Of a DNA stretch of 64,000 bases, positions 16,021 through 23,344 are shown piece after piece. The stretch lies in NCBI GenBank assembly GCA_016707075.1, contig JADJII010000006.1, positions 186,001-250,000 of the forward strand, read 5' to 3'. The notes beneath the pieces are model-generated. The model saw only the letters and a program-made list of their open reading frames with translations. It was not told the origin of the DNA and ran no database searches. The stretch's first letter is position 1; each line of letters starts with the position of its first letter. A program made the translations under genes and the position numbers. This DNA is from Egaibacter danicus (lineage in GTDB: Bacteria; Pseudomonadota; Gammaproteobacteria; Burkholderiales; Burkholderiaceae_C).

Positions 16021-16251
16021 TGGTGAGGGGCGCTCAAGAGCGCATGTGCGGTCAATCGGTTGGGCATCTTACGCGAGTTGCGGACGCAACGGGATGGCCA
16101 CGTACCATCGAACGCTGGTCAATATCACCGGCCACGGGTAGTGAAACCGTTTGAGAACCCTATTCCAGGTGCTTTTGACCAGACTATTGCGGGAATCAAA
16201 CAAGGGCAGGATTGTCGTTTATGCTCATTGCGACAGCACCAAGGAAACTGT

Positions 16252-16842
16252 ATGCCTCGCCTTCAACCCTTGCCACCCGAGACCACGCCCGAACTCAAGG
16301 ACCACTTCGATTTCTTTCTGGGCACGCTGGGCTTCACGCCCAATAGCGTGCTGACGATGCAGCGAAAGCCGAAACTGGTGCGTGCATTTGCCCAACTCAA
16401 CAGCGCCGTGATGGATCCACAGGGCGAGGTGGATCTGGGTTTCCGGCGACTCATTGGTCATGTGGTCAGCAAGGTGTCGGGCTGCCTGTATTGCCAGGCG
16501 CACACGTTGCTCGGTGCCCATAATTTTGGTGTGAGCGACGCCAAGCTGGCTGATGTGTGGACCTATGCCAGCAGCCCACTCTACAGCGTGCGCGAACGCC
16601 TGGCGATGGACTTTGCGCTGGCTGCATCCAGCCAACCCAATGCGGTGACGGACGCACAGTTTGCAGAATTGCAGAAACACTGGAGCGATGGCGAGATCAC
16701 CGAGATCCTCGGCGTGGTCGCGATGTTTGCTTTTCTGAACCGCTGGAACGACACCATGGCCACTCCGCTGGAGGTGCCCGCCATCGCGGTGGCTGACAAG
16801 GCCTTGGGCGCTCAGGGGTGGGACATTGGCAAACACACCTGA
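16252..16842 (+). CDS. Carboxymuconolactone decarboxylase family protein (peroxidase-related)
   Basis: 196 residues in the longer, peroxidase-related AhpD branch. It has the redox motif GCLYCQAHT (Cys 78, Cys 81, His 84) and a C-terminal MFAFLNRWNDTMATPLE helix that is conserved in this branch. ATG 16252 is preceded by AAGGA; the open frame upstream to 16060 lacks a fitting start. The 230-base gap before it (16021-16251) holds only a short dyad, GTTGCG-GA-CGCAAC at 16077-16090. Confidence 0.85.
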   Translation: MPRLQPLPPETTPELKDHFDFFLGTLGFTPNSVLTMQRKPKLVRAFAQLNSAVMDPQGEVDLGFRRLIGHVVSKVSGCLYCQAHTLLGAHNFGVSDAKLADVWTYASSPLYSVRERLAMDFALAASSQPNAVTDAQFAELQKHWSDGEITEILGVVAMFAFLNRWNDTMATPLEVPAIAVADKALGAQGWDIGKHT

Positions 16843-16868
16843 CAGCTGACAGCGAGAAGTCCGGTTGA

Positions 16869-17864
16869 CTACTCGGCGCCACGTGCCATCGCATGCCCGG
16901 CCTGCACATCGGCGTGGTAACTGCTGCGCACCATGGCACCCACGGCGGCGTGGCTGAAGCCCATCTCGTAGGCCTTCGCCTCAAACATCTTGAAGGTGTC
17001 GGGGTGCACGTAGCGTTTCACGGTCAGGTGGGACGTGCTGGGCGCCAGATACTGGCCAATCGTCAGCATGTCGATGTCGTGGGCGCGCATGTCGCGCATC
17101 ACCTGCAGGATTTCTTCGTCGGTTTCACCCAGGCCGACCATGATGCCGCTCTTGGTGGGCACGTTGGGGTGCAGAGCCTTGAATTTTTTGAGCAGGTTTA
17201 AGGAGAACTGGTAGTCCGATCCCGGACGTGCCTCTTTGTACAGGCGCGGCGCCGTTTCCAGGTTGTGGTTCATCACATCGGGCGGGGCGGCCTGCAAAAT
17301 TTTCAGTGCGCGGTCGTCGCGGCCACGGAAATCCGGCACCAGCACCTCGATCTGCGTGGTGGGCGACAGCTCACGGATTCGCGAAATGCAGTCCACAAAA
17401 TGCTGGGCACCGCCATCGCGCAGGTCGTCGCGGTCCACGCTGGTGATCACCACGTATTTCAGCTTGAGCGCTGCGATGGTTTTGGCCAGGTTTTCGGGCT
17501 CGTTCACGTCCAGCGGGTCGGGGCGGCCATGGCCCACATCGCAAAACGGGCAGCGCCGCGTGCACTTGTCGCCCATGATCATGAAGGTGGCCGTGCCCTT
17601 GCCGAAACATTCACCGATATTGGGGCACGATGCTTCCTCGCACACCGTCACCAGTTTGTTGGTGCGCAGGATGTCCTTGATCTCGTAAAAGCGCGTGCTG
17701 GGCGACCCCGCTTTCACGCGAATCCAGTCCGGCTTCTTCAGCACTTCGCCCTGTACCACCTTGACCGGGATGCGCGACAGTTTGGCGCCCGCCTTTTGCT
17801 TGGCACTCGCATCGTAGGTCTCGATAGACTGGACTTCGCGGACGGTTGTGTTGGTGGTGGTCAT
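16869..17864 (-). CDS. lipA: Lipoyl synthase
   Basis: 331-residue radical-SAM enzyme that inserts two sulfurs into octanoyl groups on lipoyl domains. The auxiliary cluster cysteines are C75, C80 and C86 (CEEASCPNIGEC), and the radical-SAM cluster is C101, C105 and C108 (CTRRCPFC). RSSYHAD near the C terminus holds the serine that ligates the auxiliary cluster. It lies 15 bases after lipB in the same direction and acts on the LipB product. Confidence 0.97.
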   Translation of the reverse strand: MTTTNTTVREVQSIETYDASAKQKAGAKLSRIPVKVVQGEVLKKPDWIRVKAGSPSTRFYEIKDILRTNKLVTVCEEASCPNIGECFGKGTATFMIMGDKCTRRCPFCDVGHGRPDPLDVNEPENLAKTIAALKLKYVVITSVDRDDLRDGGAQHFVDCISRIRELSPTTQIEVLVPDFRGRDDRALKILQAAPPDVMNHNLETAPRLYKEARPGSDYQFSLNLLKKFKALHPNVPTKSGIMVGLGETDEEILQVMRDMRAHDIDMLTIGQYLAPSTSHLTVKRYVHPDTFKMFEAKAYEMGFSHAAVGAMVRSSYHADVQAGHAMARGAE

Positions 17865-17879
17865 GGGGTCAGGACAGGT

Positions 17880-18605
17880 TCAGGGTGCCAGATAGGTAAC
17901 GAGCTTGCGACTCAAAATGTCGGCGGCCTCAGCCCAGCCAACAGATACCCCGATTGTAGAAAGGTCCACGGTTTGCAGGCCCGTGTAGCCGCAGGGGTTG
18001 ATGCGGGAGAAGGGTTCCAGGTCCATCGCCACGTTCAGCGCGACGCCGTGGTAGGTGCAGTTGCGGCTGACCTTGATGCCCAGCGCGGCGATTTTGCCGA
18101 GGCCTGAAAAGTCTGGTTCAGATTTAATTGGAATCTGACCCCCATAAAGAGGTGATGCTTTTAGGGGGCGCTGGGGCAGCAGCGCGTGGGATCCCGGGTC
18201 GTCCAGCCGCACATAAATGCCGGGCGCACCGGCGACGCGGTGCCCGGTGACGCCAAACACACCCAGCGTGCGGATCACCGCTTCTTCGATGCGGTAAACG
18301 TATTCCTTGACGAAATAGCCTGCACGTTTGAGGTCGATCAGCGGGTAAGCCACCACTTGGCCGGGGCCGTGGTAGGTCACCTGCCCGCCGCGGTTGGTCT
18401 GCACCACGGGGATGTCGCCGGGGTTCAGCAGGTGGTCCGGCTTGCCGGCCAGTCCCTGTGTAAAAACCGGTGGATGCTCACAAATCCATAGCTGGTCAGG
18501 CATATCCGACGAGGGCTGAGTGTCTCTTTGGCTTGTGAATTCCTGCATGGCGGCGTAAGTGGGCGCGTAGTCCACCAGGCCGAGGTTCTGGATGAGCAGG
18601 GCCAC
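17880..18605 (-). CDS. lipB: Octanoyltransferase LipB with an extra loop
   Basis: 241 residues; transfers octanoate from acyl carrier protein to lipoyl domains. It has NRGGQVTYHGPGQVVAYPLI, catalytic Lys about 171 in GKIAALGIKVSR and catalytic Cys about 205 in SRINPCGYTGL. Between YVRLDDPGS and GKIAALG there are roughly 30 residues, longer than in E. coli LipB. Much of this loop is encoded by a palindromic repeat at 18103-18166. It is downstream of ybeD and dat and upstream of lipA in one operon. Confidence 0.94.
   Translation of the reverse strand: MALLIQNLGLVDYAPTYAAMQEFTSQRDTQPSSDMPDQLWICEHPPVFTQGLAGKPDHLLNPGDIPVVQTNRGGQVTYHGPGQVVAYPLIDLKRAGYFVKEYVYRIEEAVIRTLGVFGVTGHRVAGAPGIYVRLDDPGSHALLPQRPLKASPLYGGQIPIKSEPDFSGLGKIAALGIKVSRNCTYHGVALNVAMDLEPFSRINPCGYTGLQTVDLSTIGVSVGWAEAADILSRKLVTYLAP
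18103..18166 (-). repeat. Palindrome-containing repeat inside lipB
   Basis: On the plus strand CAGATT-TAATTGG-AATCTG (18119-18137) is an inverted repeat followed by ACCCCC. In the gene sense this gives a GGGGTCAGATTCCAATTAAA-type sequence, which I remember as recurring near REP-associated transposases and other dispersed repeats; this is unverified memory. It encodes GGQIPIKSEPDF in LipB. It differs from the ten-copy element, though both end near a DFSGLG-encoding stretch in lipB and in the 49.8-kb dehydrogenase gene. Confidence 0.5.
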
Positions 18606-18611
18606 GGCGCG

Positions 18612-18896
18612 CTACAAAACCACCTTCACCATCGGATGCGTGCTCAGCGTGCGGTACAGCTCATCAAGCTGCTCCCGGCTGGTGGCGGTGATGGTGATGG
18701 TGACACCCAGGTATTTGCCGCCTTTACTCTCGCGCAGCTCGATGGTGGAGGCGTCGAACTTGGGATCAAAAATGTGGGCAATGGTGGTGACTGCGTGCAC
18801 GAAGCCATCAACCCGCTCGCCCATGACCTTGATCGGGAACCGCGAAGGGTACTCAATCAGCGACGGTGCTGCGGGGTCGGTTGGTGGCAGGGGCAT
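18612..18896 (-). CDS. ybeD: YbeD-family protein (DUF493)
   Basis: 94 residues, ACT-like fold of the YbeD/DUF493 family. Features are SLIEYPSRFPIKVMG at the start and SKGGKYLGVTITITATSREQLDELYRTL in the second half. The role is unknown; linkage to lipB is conserved in proteobacteria and suggests a regulatory part in lipoate metabolism. It lies six bases upstream of lipB and four bases after dat. Confidence 0.9.
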   Translation of the reverse strand: MPLPPTDPAAPSLIEYPSRFPIKVMGERVDGFVHAVTTIAHIFDPKFDASTIELRESKGGKYLGVTITITATSREQLDELYRTLSTHPMVKVVL

Positions 18897-18900
18897 GGTT

Positions 18901-19860
18901 TCAGGCCGCGGTGATGGTTACGGGGGCGGGCTTGGCGCGCTGGTAGGCCTCGTACAAACGGGCGTAAACCGGACCGGGCAGGCCACGTGTCGCTCCGTTT
19001 CCAACAGGTTTGTCGTCCAGCTTCGTGATAGCCAGCACTTCCTTGGTGGCGCTGGAGAGCAGCAGCTCGTCGGCACTGAACACCTCGTCACGGCTGATGC
19101 GACGCAGCTCAAACCCGATGCCGGCCTCGCGGCACAGTTCTTCAATCAGGCCATATCGAATGCCTTCCAGCACCAGGTTGTCTTTTGGCGCGCCCAGCAC
19201 CTTGCCGTTTTTGACCACCCACACATTGCTGGCGGCGGCTTCGCTCAAATAGCCGTCCCGAAACATCACCGTCTCCACCGCACCGGCGTCAAAACTGATC
19301 TGGCGGGCAAACACCGCCCCGAGCAGGCTGGTGGATTTGATGTGCGCTTTCTTCCAGCGAAAGTCCTCCGCGGTGACGCAGGCCACACCCTGGTCGCGCT
19401 GCTCCGCGGATGGCATCGTCATCTTATTGATCATCACGAACACGGTGGGTATCAGGTCCGGCAGCATCACATGATCGCGCGGTGCGACGCCGCGGGTAAC
19501 CTGGATGTAGATCAGCTGGGCGGGCAACCCCCCGTTCTTTTTGGTGCCATTTTGGGCATCAGCCCCCGTCGAATGTGCGTGACTAGCTATCAATATAGTA
19601 GCTATTTCAAGCCATTGGGCTGGCGTGTACGGATTGGTGATGCGCAGCTCGGCCAGGCTGCGGGCCAGCCGCGCCACATGCTGGTCAAAGCGGAAGACCT
19701 GGCCGACGTAAACCGGCAGCACCTCATACACGCCATCACCGAAGATGAAGCCCCGGTCCATGACGCTGATCTTGGCGTCCTTCAGGGCGGTGTAGTCGCC
19801 GTTGAGGAAGCAGATGGTGTCAGGTAGTAATGCGTTGCGGGGTTCGGGCGTGACGTTCAT
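18901..19860 (-). CDS. dat: D-amino-acid transaminase, class IV PLP enzyme
   Basis: 319 residues, somewhat longer than typical (about 280-300). It shows MDRGFIFGDGVYEV, the catalytic lysine segment WKKAHIKSTSLLG and EGIRYGLIEELCREAGI. It probably interconverts D-alanine and D-glutamate for peptidoglycan precursors. Residues about 87-105 (ATILIASHAHSTGADAQ) are encoded by dispersed element copy D and account for the added length. It is the first gene of dat-ybeD-lipB-lipA. Branched-chain transaminase is the alternative, but D-amino-acid type fits better. Confidence 0.88.
   Translation of the reverse strand: MNVTPEPRNALLPDTICFLNGDYTALKDAKISVMDRGFIFGDGVYEVLPVYVGQVFRFDQHVARLARSLAELRITNPYTPAQWLEIATILIASHAHSTGADAQNGTKKNGGLPAQLIYIQVTRGVAPRDHVMLPDLIPTVFVMINKMTMPSAEQRDQGVACVTAEDFRWKKAHIKSTSLLGAVFARQISFDAGAVETVMFRDGYLSEAAASNVWVVKNGKVLGAPKDNLVLEGIRYGLIEELCREAGIGFELRRISRDEVFSADELLLSSATKEVLAITKLDDKPVGNGATRGLPGPVYARLYEAYQRAKPAPVTITAA
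19547..19602 (-). repeat. Dispersed element, copy D, in frame inside dat
   Basis: Read in the dat sense, the head gives codons GCT ACT ATA TTG ATA GCT AGT CAC GCA. The tail is CATTCGACGGGGGCTGATG, close to the tails of intergenic copies E, F and I. This is the best preserved intragenic copy. It encodes about 19 residues without a stop. Confidence 0.8.
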
Positions 19861-19899
19861 GCCCGGATTATCCCCGCCCCGCTGAAACCCTGTGCCGTG

Positions 19900-20346
19900 T
19901 CAGCTGAGAAAAACCACGGCAGCTACAGCGGCCCAGCCCAGGCAGAAGTTTGTGACCACCAGCATGTGGATGTTGGCCAGATGCACGCTGGCACGCGGCC
20001 AGTCTGCACGTGCCACGGCACGCTTGAGTCGCTTGAATGGACCAAAATACAGATGGCCAAAGACCGCGAACATCAGCAGGCCAATGCCCAGCATCCAGTG
20101 CCAGCCTTTGGGCGCATTGCTCATGCCAGTGCTGATCAGCATGTGCAGACCAGTGAGCAGCAGGGCAACCACGCTGACCCATACCAACATGAAAAAGCGC
20201 ACCAGCACGGCGCTCAGCAGGGTGAGCCGGGCGGAAGGTTGAAGCTGTGCAATCGCCACGGGCCGCAGGCTGGTCAGCACGAAGACCATGCCGCCCAGCC
20301 AGATGATGGCGGCGGCGAGGTGCAGAAATTTGGAGAGCATGAGCAT
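19900..20346 (-). CDS. CopD-like integral membrane protein
   Basis: 148 residues with four hydrophobic segments: MLSKFLHLAAAIIWLGGMVF, a second around VLVRFFMLVWVSVVALLLTGLH, a third around WMLGIGLLMFAVFGHLYF, and a fourth at the C terminus. Conserved His in the first and last helices (FLHLAA, NIHMLV) suggests a haem- or copper-binding b-type arrangement like CopD. The start is set at ATG 20346; a GTG at 20367 would add seven residues. It is divergent from the atp operon. Confidence 0.7.
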   Translation of the reverse strand: MLMLSKFLHLAAAIIWLGGMVFVLTSLRPVAIAQLQPSARLTLLSAVLVRFFMLVWVSVVALLLTGLHMLISTGMSNAPKGWHWMLGIGLLMFAVFGHLYFGPFKRLKRAVARADWPRASVHLANIHMLVVTNFCLGWAAVAAVVFLS

Positions 20347-20446
20347 GAAAAAACCTTTGTCCGACACCGCGCTGTTGTCAGGTGATGCCGGAAAGATGAC
20401 GGAGAATGGGAGGGATTGTGACGCCCTTTGCTGTTTTGCCGGGCAC

Positions 20447-20476
20447 TTGCTTGAGGCGCGGGTTTCTACGTATAAT
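20447..20476 (+). promoter_or_regulatory. Candidate sigma-70 promoter of the atp operon
   Basis: TTGCTT (20447-20452), 18 bases, then TATAAT (20471-20476), a perfect -10 box. Transcription would start near 20483, giving a leader of about 40 bases before atpI. It is the only good promoter match between the CopD-like gene and atpI. Confidence 0.7.
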
Positions 20477-20524
20477 CAATGGCTTTGCTGAAGTTTTCAG
20501 GGTGTAACCTGCGCGTAATCTGAC

Positions 20525-21013
20525 ATGATCACAATGGCACCCGGACCAAACAGGGCGGAAACTTCGCAAGCTTTGCAAGTGGAGGCGCAAGAGCCTGAAT
20601 TCAAGCCGTTGACCGCCGAACAAGCGCGTCAGCTGCGAGAAAAATCCCCGTCGGTTTCCCCCTGGCGGGTGGTTGCGGGTCAGGCGGTTGTGGGTTTTGT
20701 GGTGGCAATTGCCGCTTGGGGCCTCACAGGGCGACAAAACGTGGGCTGGTCGGCTGGTTACGGTGCGTTGGCGGTGGTTTTTCCTGCTGCCTTGTTCGCC
20801 CGGGGTCTGATGAGTCGCGTGACGCTGGTGAATCCGGGTGCTGCAGTGTTCGGGTTCTTCTTGTGGGAAATGGTCAAAATAGCCTTGACGGTTGCGATGT
20901 TGTTCGCGGCGCCAAGGCTGGTTACTGATCTGAGCTGGCCAGCGATGCTGGTCGGTCTGATCGTAACCATGAAGGTGTATTGGGTGGCGCTGCTGGTGCG
21001 TCCCAAGAAATGA
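20525..21013 (+). CDS. atpI: ATP synthase protein I
   Basis: 162 residues: a hydrophilic N-terminal region of about 60 residues, then four hydrophobic segments. AtpI assists assembly of the c-ring and is poorly conserved, so the call rests mainly on membrane topology and on its place as first gene of atpIBEFHAGDC. The start is taken at ATG 20525 (MITMAPG); a second ATG lies four codons on. Confidence 0.85.
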   Translation: MITMAPGPNRAETSQALQVEAQEPEFKPLTAEQARQLREKSPSVSPWRVVAGQAVVGFVVAIAAWGLTGRQNVGWSAGYGALAVVFPAALFARGLMSRVTLVNPGAAVFGFFLWEMVKIALTVAMLFAAPRLVTDLSWPAMLVGLIVTMKVYWVALLVRPKK

Positions 21014-21058
21014 TTCAAAGTGCTTGAAAAAGCGTAGAACTTAAATACGGATAAACAG

Positions 21059-21916
21059 ATGGCTGCTGAACACGGACCTACCGCAGGTGAATACATCGGT
21101 CACCACCTGACGCATCTGCAAAACAAGCCGATGAGCGGCGTGATTGACTTTTCGGTCTATAACCTTGATTCGATTTTCTGGTCGATCCTGATGGGAGTTC
21201 TGGGCACTTTCTTCCTGTGGAAAGCTGCCAAATCCGCTACCGCTGGTGTGCCGGGCCGTTTTCAGGCTGCGGTCGAAATGCTGGTGGAAATGGTCGACAC
21301 GCAGGCCAAGGGCATCATTCACAACGCCAACAGTCGCAAGCTGGTAGCGCCGCTGGCGCTCACCGTGTTTGTCTGGATTTTCCTGCTGAACGCGATGGAC
21401 TTCTTGCCGGTTGATCTGATCCCGAAAATCTGGGAGTGGATTTATGGTGCGGCAGGACACGATCCCCATCATGCTTATATGCGTGTGGTGCCTACCGCTG
21501 ACTTGTCCACCACGCTGGGTTTGTCTTCTGGCGTGCTGTTTGTTTGCCTGGCTTACAACGTCAAGATCAAAGGTCTGGGCGGCTGGATTCACGAGCTGTT
21601 TACTGCCCCGTTTGGCGCACACCCATTGCTGTGGCCCGTCAACTTCCTGATGCAAATGATCGAATTTGCAGCCAAAACCGTGTCACACGGCATGCGGTTG
21701 TTTGGCAACATGTATGCGGGTGAGCTGGTGTTCATGCTGATCGCGCTGATGGGTGGTGGCGCGGCGCTGTCGCTGTCCGGCATCCTGCTGCCGATTGGTC
21801 AGGTGATCGTGGGCTCCATCTGGGCCATCTTCCACATCCTGATCGTGGCGCTGCAGGCCTTCATTTTCATGATGTTGACGCTGGTGTATGTGGGGCAAGC
21901 CCACGACGCCCACTAG
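21059..21916 (+). CDS. atpB: F1Fo ATP synthase subunit a
   Basis: 285 residues; forms the proton half-channels with the c-ring. It has the conserved FAAKTVSHGMRLFGNMYAGEL segment with the essential arginine near residue 220 and a final LQAFIFMMLTLVYVGQAH helix with the conserved Gln. HAYMRVVPTADLSTTLGLS is also typical. It is longer at the N terminus than E. coli AtpB. It is followed after 69 non-coding bases by atpE. Confidence 0.97.
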   Translation: MAAEHGPTAGEYIGHHLTHLQNKPMSGVIDFSVYNLDSIFWSILMGVLGTFFLWKAAKSATAGVPGRFQAAVEMLVEMVDTQAKGIIHNANSRKLVAPLALTVFVWIFLLNAMDFLPVDLIPKIWEWIYGAAGHDPHHAYMRVVPTADLSTTLGLSSGVLFVCLAYNVKIKGLGGWIHELFTAPFGAHPLLWPVNFLMQMIEFAAKTVSHGMRLFGNMYAGELVFMLIALMGGGAALSLSGILLPIGQVIVGSIWAIFHILIVALQAFIFMMLTLVYVGQAHDAH

Positions 21917-21985
21917 TTTTCAGATAGTTTTTTCAGAGTTTCCCCTTTCCCTTTAACCATTAACTTTTATTCTCAGGAGCTAAAA

Positions 21986-22234
21986 ATGGAACACGTACTC
22001 GGCTTTGTTGCACTCGCTGCCGGTCTCATCATTGGTCTGGGCGCTGTTGGCGCTTGTATCGGTATCGGCATCATGGGCAGCAAGTACCTCGAGTCTGCAG
22101 CCCGTCAACCTGAGTTGATGAACGAACTGCAAACCAAAATGTTCCTGTTGGCCGGTCTGATCGACGCTGCCTTCCTGATCGGCGTCGGTATCGCGATGAT
22201 GTTCGCGTTTGCCAACCCGTTCGTGCTGAAGTAA
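21986..22234 (+). CDS. atpE: F1Fo ATP synthase subunit c
   Basis: 82-residue hairpin protein of the rotor ring. The helix-1 glycine motif is LGAVGACIGIGIMG, the loop is ARQPELMN, and the proton-carrying carboxylate is Asp60 in LLAGLIDAAFLIG. Aspartate rather than glutamate is as in E. coli and supports proton coupling. A strong Shine-Dalgarno (CAGGAGC) fits the high stoichiometry required. Confidence 0.98.
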   Translation: MEHVLGFVALAAGLIIGLGAVGACIGIGIMGSKYLESAARQPELMNELQTKMFLLAGLIDAAFLIGVGIAMMFAFANPFVLK

Positions 22235-22273
22235 TCGGCGGCCCCTTCACCTATTGACTGAAAGGGTGTTGCT

Positions 22274-22744
22274 GTGAGTATCAATGCAACCCTGTTAGTC
22301 CAGCTAGTAGTTTTTGCGATCCTGGTGTGGTTCACGATGAAATTCGTGTGGCCTCCCATCGCTACCGCTCTGGACGAACGTGCCAAAAAGATCGCTGACG
22401 GCCTCGCCGCCGCCGACAAGGCCAAAGCCGAACTCTCCTCCGCCAACAAGCGGGTAGAAGACGAGCTGGCCAAGTCGCGCAACGAGACCGCTGCACGCCT
22501 GGCTGATGCCGAGCGTCGCGCACAGGCCATCATTGAAGAAGCCAAGGCCAAGGCCACGGACGAAGGCAACAAGATTGTTGCTGCCGCCAGGGTTGAAGCC
22601 GAGCAGCAAACCGTGAAAGCCCGTGAAGCCCTGCGTGAGCAAGTGGCAGCATTGGCCGTCAAGGGTGCCGAGCAGATTCTCCGCAAGGAAGTCAACGCCG
22701 GTGTCCACGCGGACCTGCTGGGCCGTCTGAAGACCGAACTGTAA
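22274..22744 (+). CDS. atpF: F1Fo ATP synthase subunit b
   Basis: 156 residues: one N-terminal membrane helix (LLVQLVVFAILVWFTMKFVW) and then a long charged coiled coil forming the peripheral stalk. The length matches E. coli (156). The start codon is GTG at 22274, giving the family N terminus MSINATLL. It is nine bases upstream of atpH. Confidence 0.97.
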   Translation: MSINATLLVQLVVFAILVWFTMKFVWPPIATALDERAKKIADGLAAADKAKAELSSANKRVEDELAKSRNETAARLADAERRAQAIIEEAKAKATDEGNKIVAAARVEAEQQTVKAREALREQVAALAVKGAEQILRKEVNAGVHADLLGRLKTEL

Positions 22745-22753
22745 GAGCGCGCC

Positions 22754-23284
22754 ATGGCTGAAATTGCAACCATTGCCCGTCCTTACGCTGAAGCCTTGTT
22801 CAAGGCATCGGCTGCCAATCCCGGTGGCGCTGCGGCGTGGCTGGACGAACTGGCTGCCATTGCGGGAAATCCGCAGTTGCAGCAGTTTGCCGACAGCCCC
22901 AAGGCTACCACGGCGCAGGTGTTTGACGTGATGGCTGGCATTGCCAAATCGGCCTTGCCGGATGCGGCGAGGAATTTCCTGCGCCTCGTGATCGAGAACG
23001 GCCGCCTGAGTGCTTTGCCCGAGATTGCATCGCAGTTTCGCGCATTGAAAAATGCAAGCAGCGGTTCTTCGGATGCCGTGGTGTACAGCGCGTTCCCGAT
23101 TGACGCAGCTGCGTTGGCTGATCTGGCCAAGGTGCTGGAAAAGCGCTTTAGTCGCCAGTTGAACGTGTCCGTTGCGCTGGAGCCTGAATTGATTGGTGGC
23201 GTTCGCGTGGTGGTGGGTGACGAAGTGCTGGACACTTCCGTCAAATCCCGTCTTCAGCAGATGAAAGTCGCCTTAACAGCCTAG
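22754..23284 (+). CDS. atpH: F1Fo ATP synthase subunit delta
   Basis: 176 residues; links the stator stalk to the top of F1. The N terminus IATIARPYAEALFKAS is the family hallmark, and the C-terminal segment LIGGVRVVVGDEVLDTSVKS is the conserved signature. The length matches the family (E. coli 177). Confidence 0.96.
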   Translation: MAEIATIARPYAEALFKASAANPGGAAAWLDELAAIAGNPQLQQFADSPKATTAQVFDVMAGIAKSALPDAARNFLRLVIENGRLSALPEIASQFRALKNASSGSSDAVVYSAFPIDAAALADLAKVLEKRFSRQLNVSVALEPELIGGVRVVVGDEVLDTSVKSRLQQMKVALTA

Positions 23285-23344
23285 TTTTCTGCCAGGGCAT
23301 TGTGCTCTGGCGGGTTTGCCTATTAAAGAAAGAAGGAAAGAGTC

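Noticed and set aside
16077..16090. Perfect dyad GTTGCG-GA-CGCAAC before the AhpD-like gene as an operator
   Set aside because: Six-base arms occur often by chance, no promoter elements align with it, and no regulator gene is adjacent.
18592..19827. A 411-codon plus-strand open frame opposite ybeD and dat
   Set aside because: Antisense to two recognisable genes with no protein-like features.
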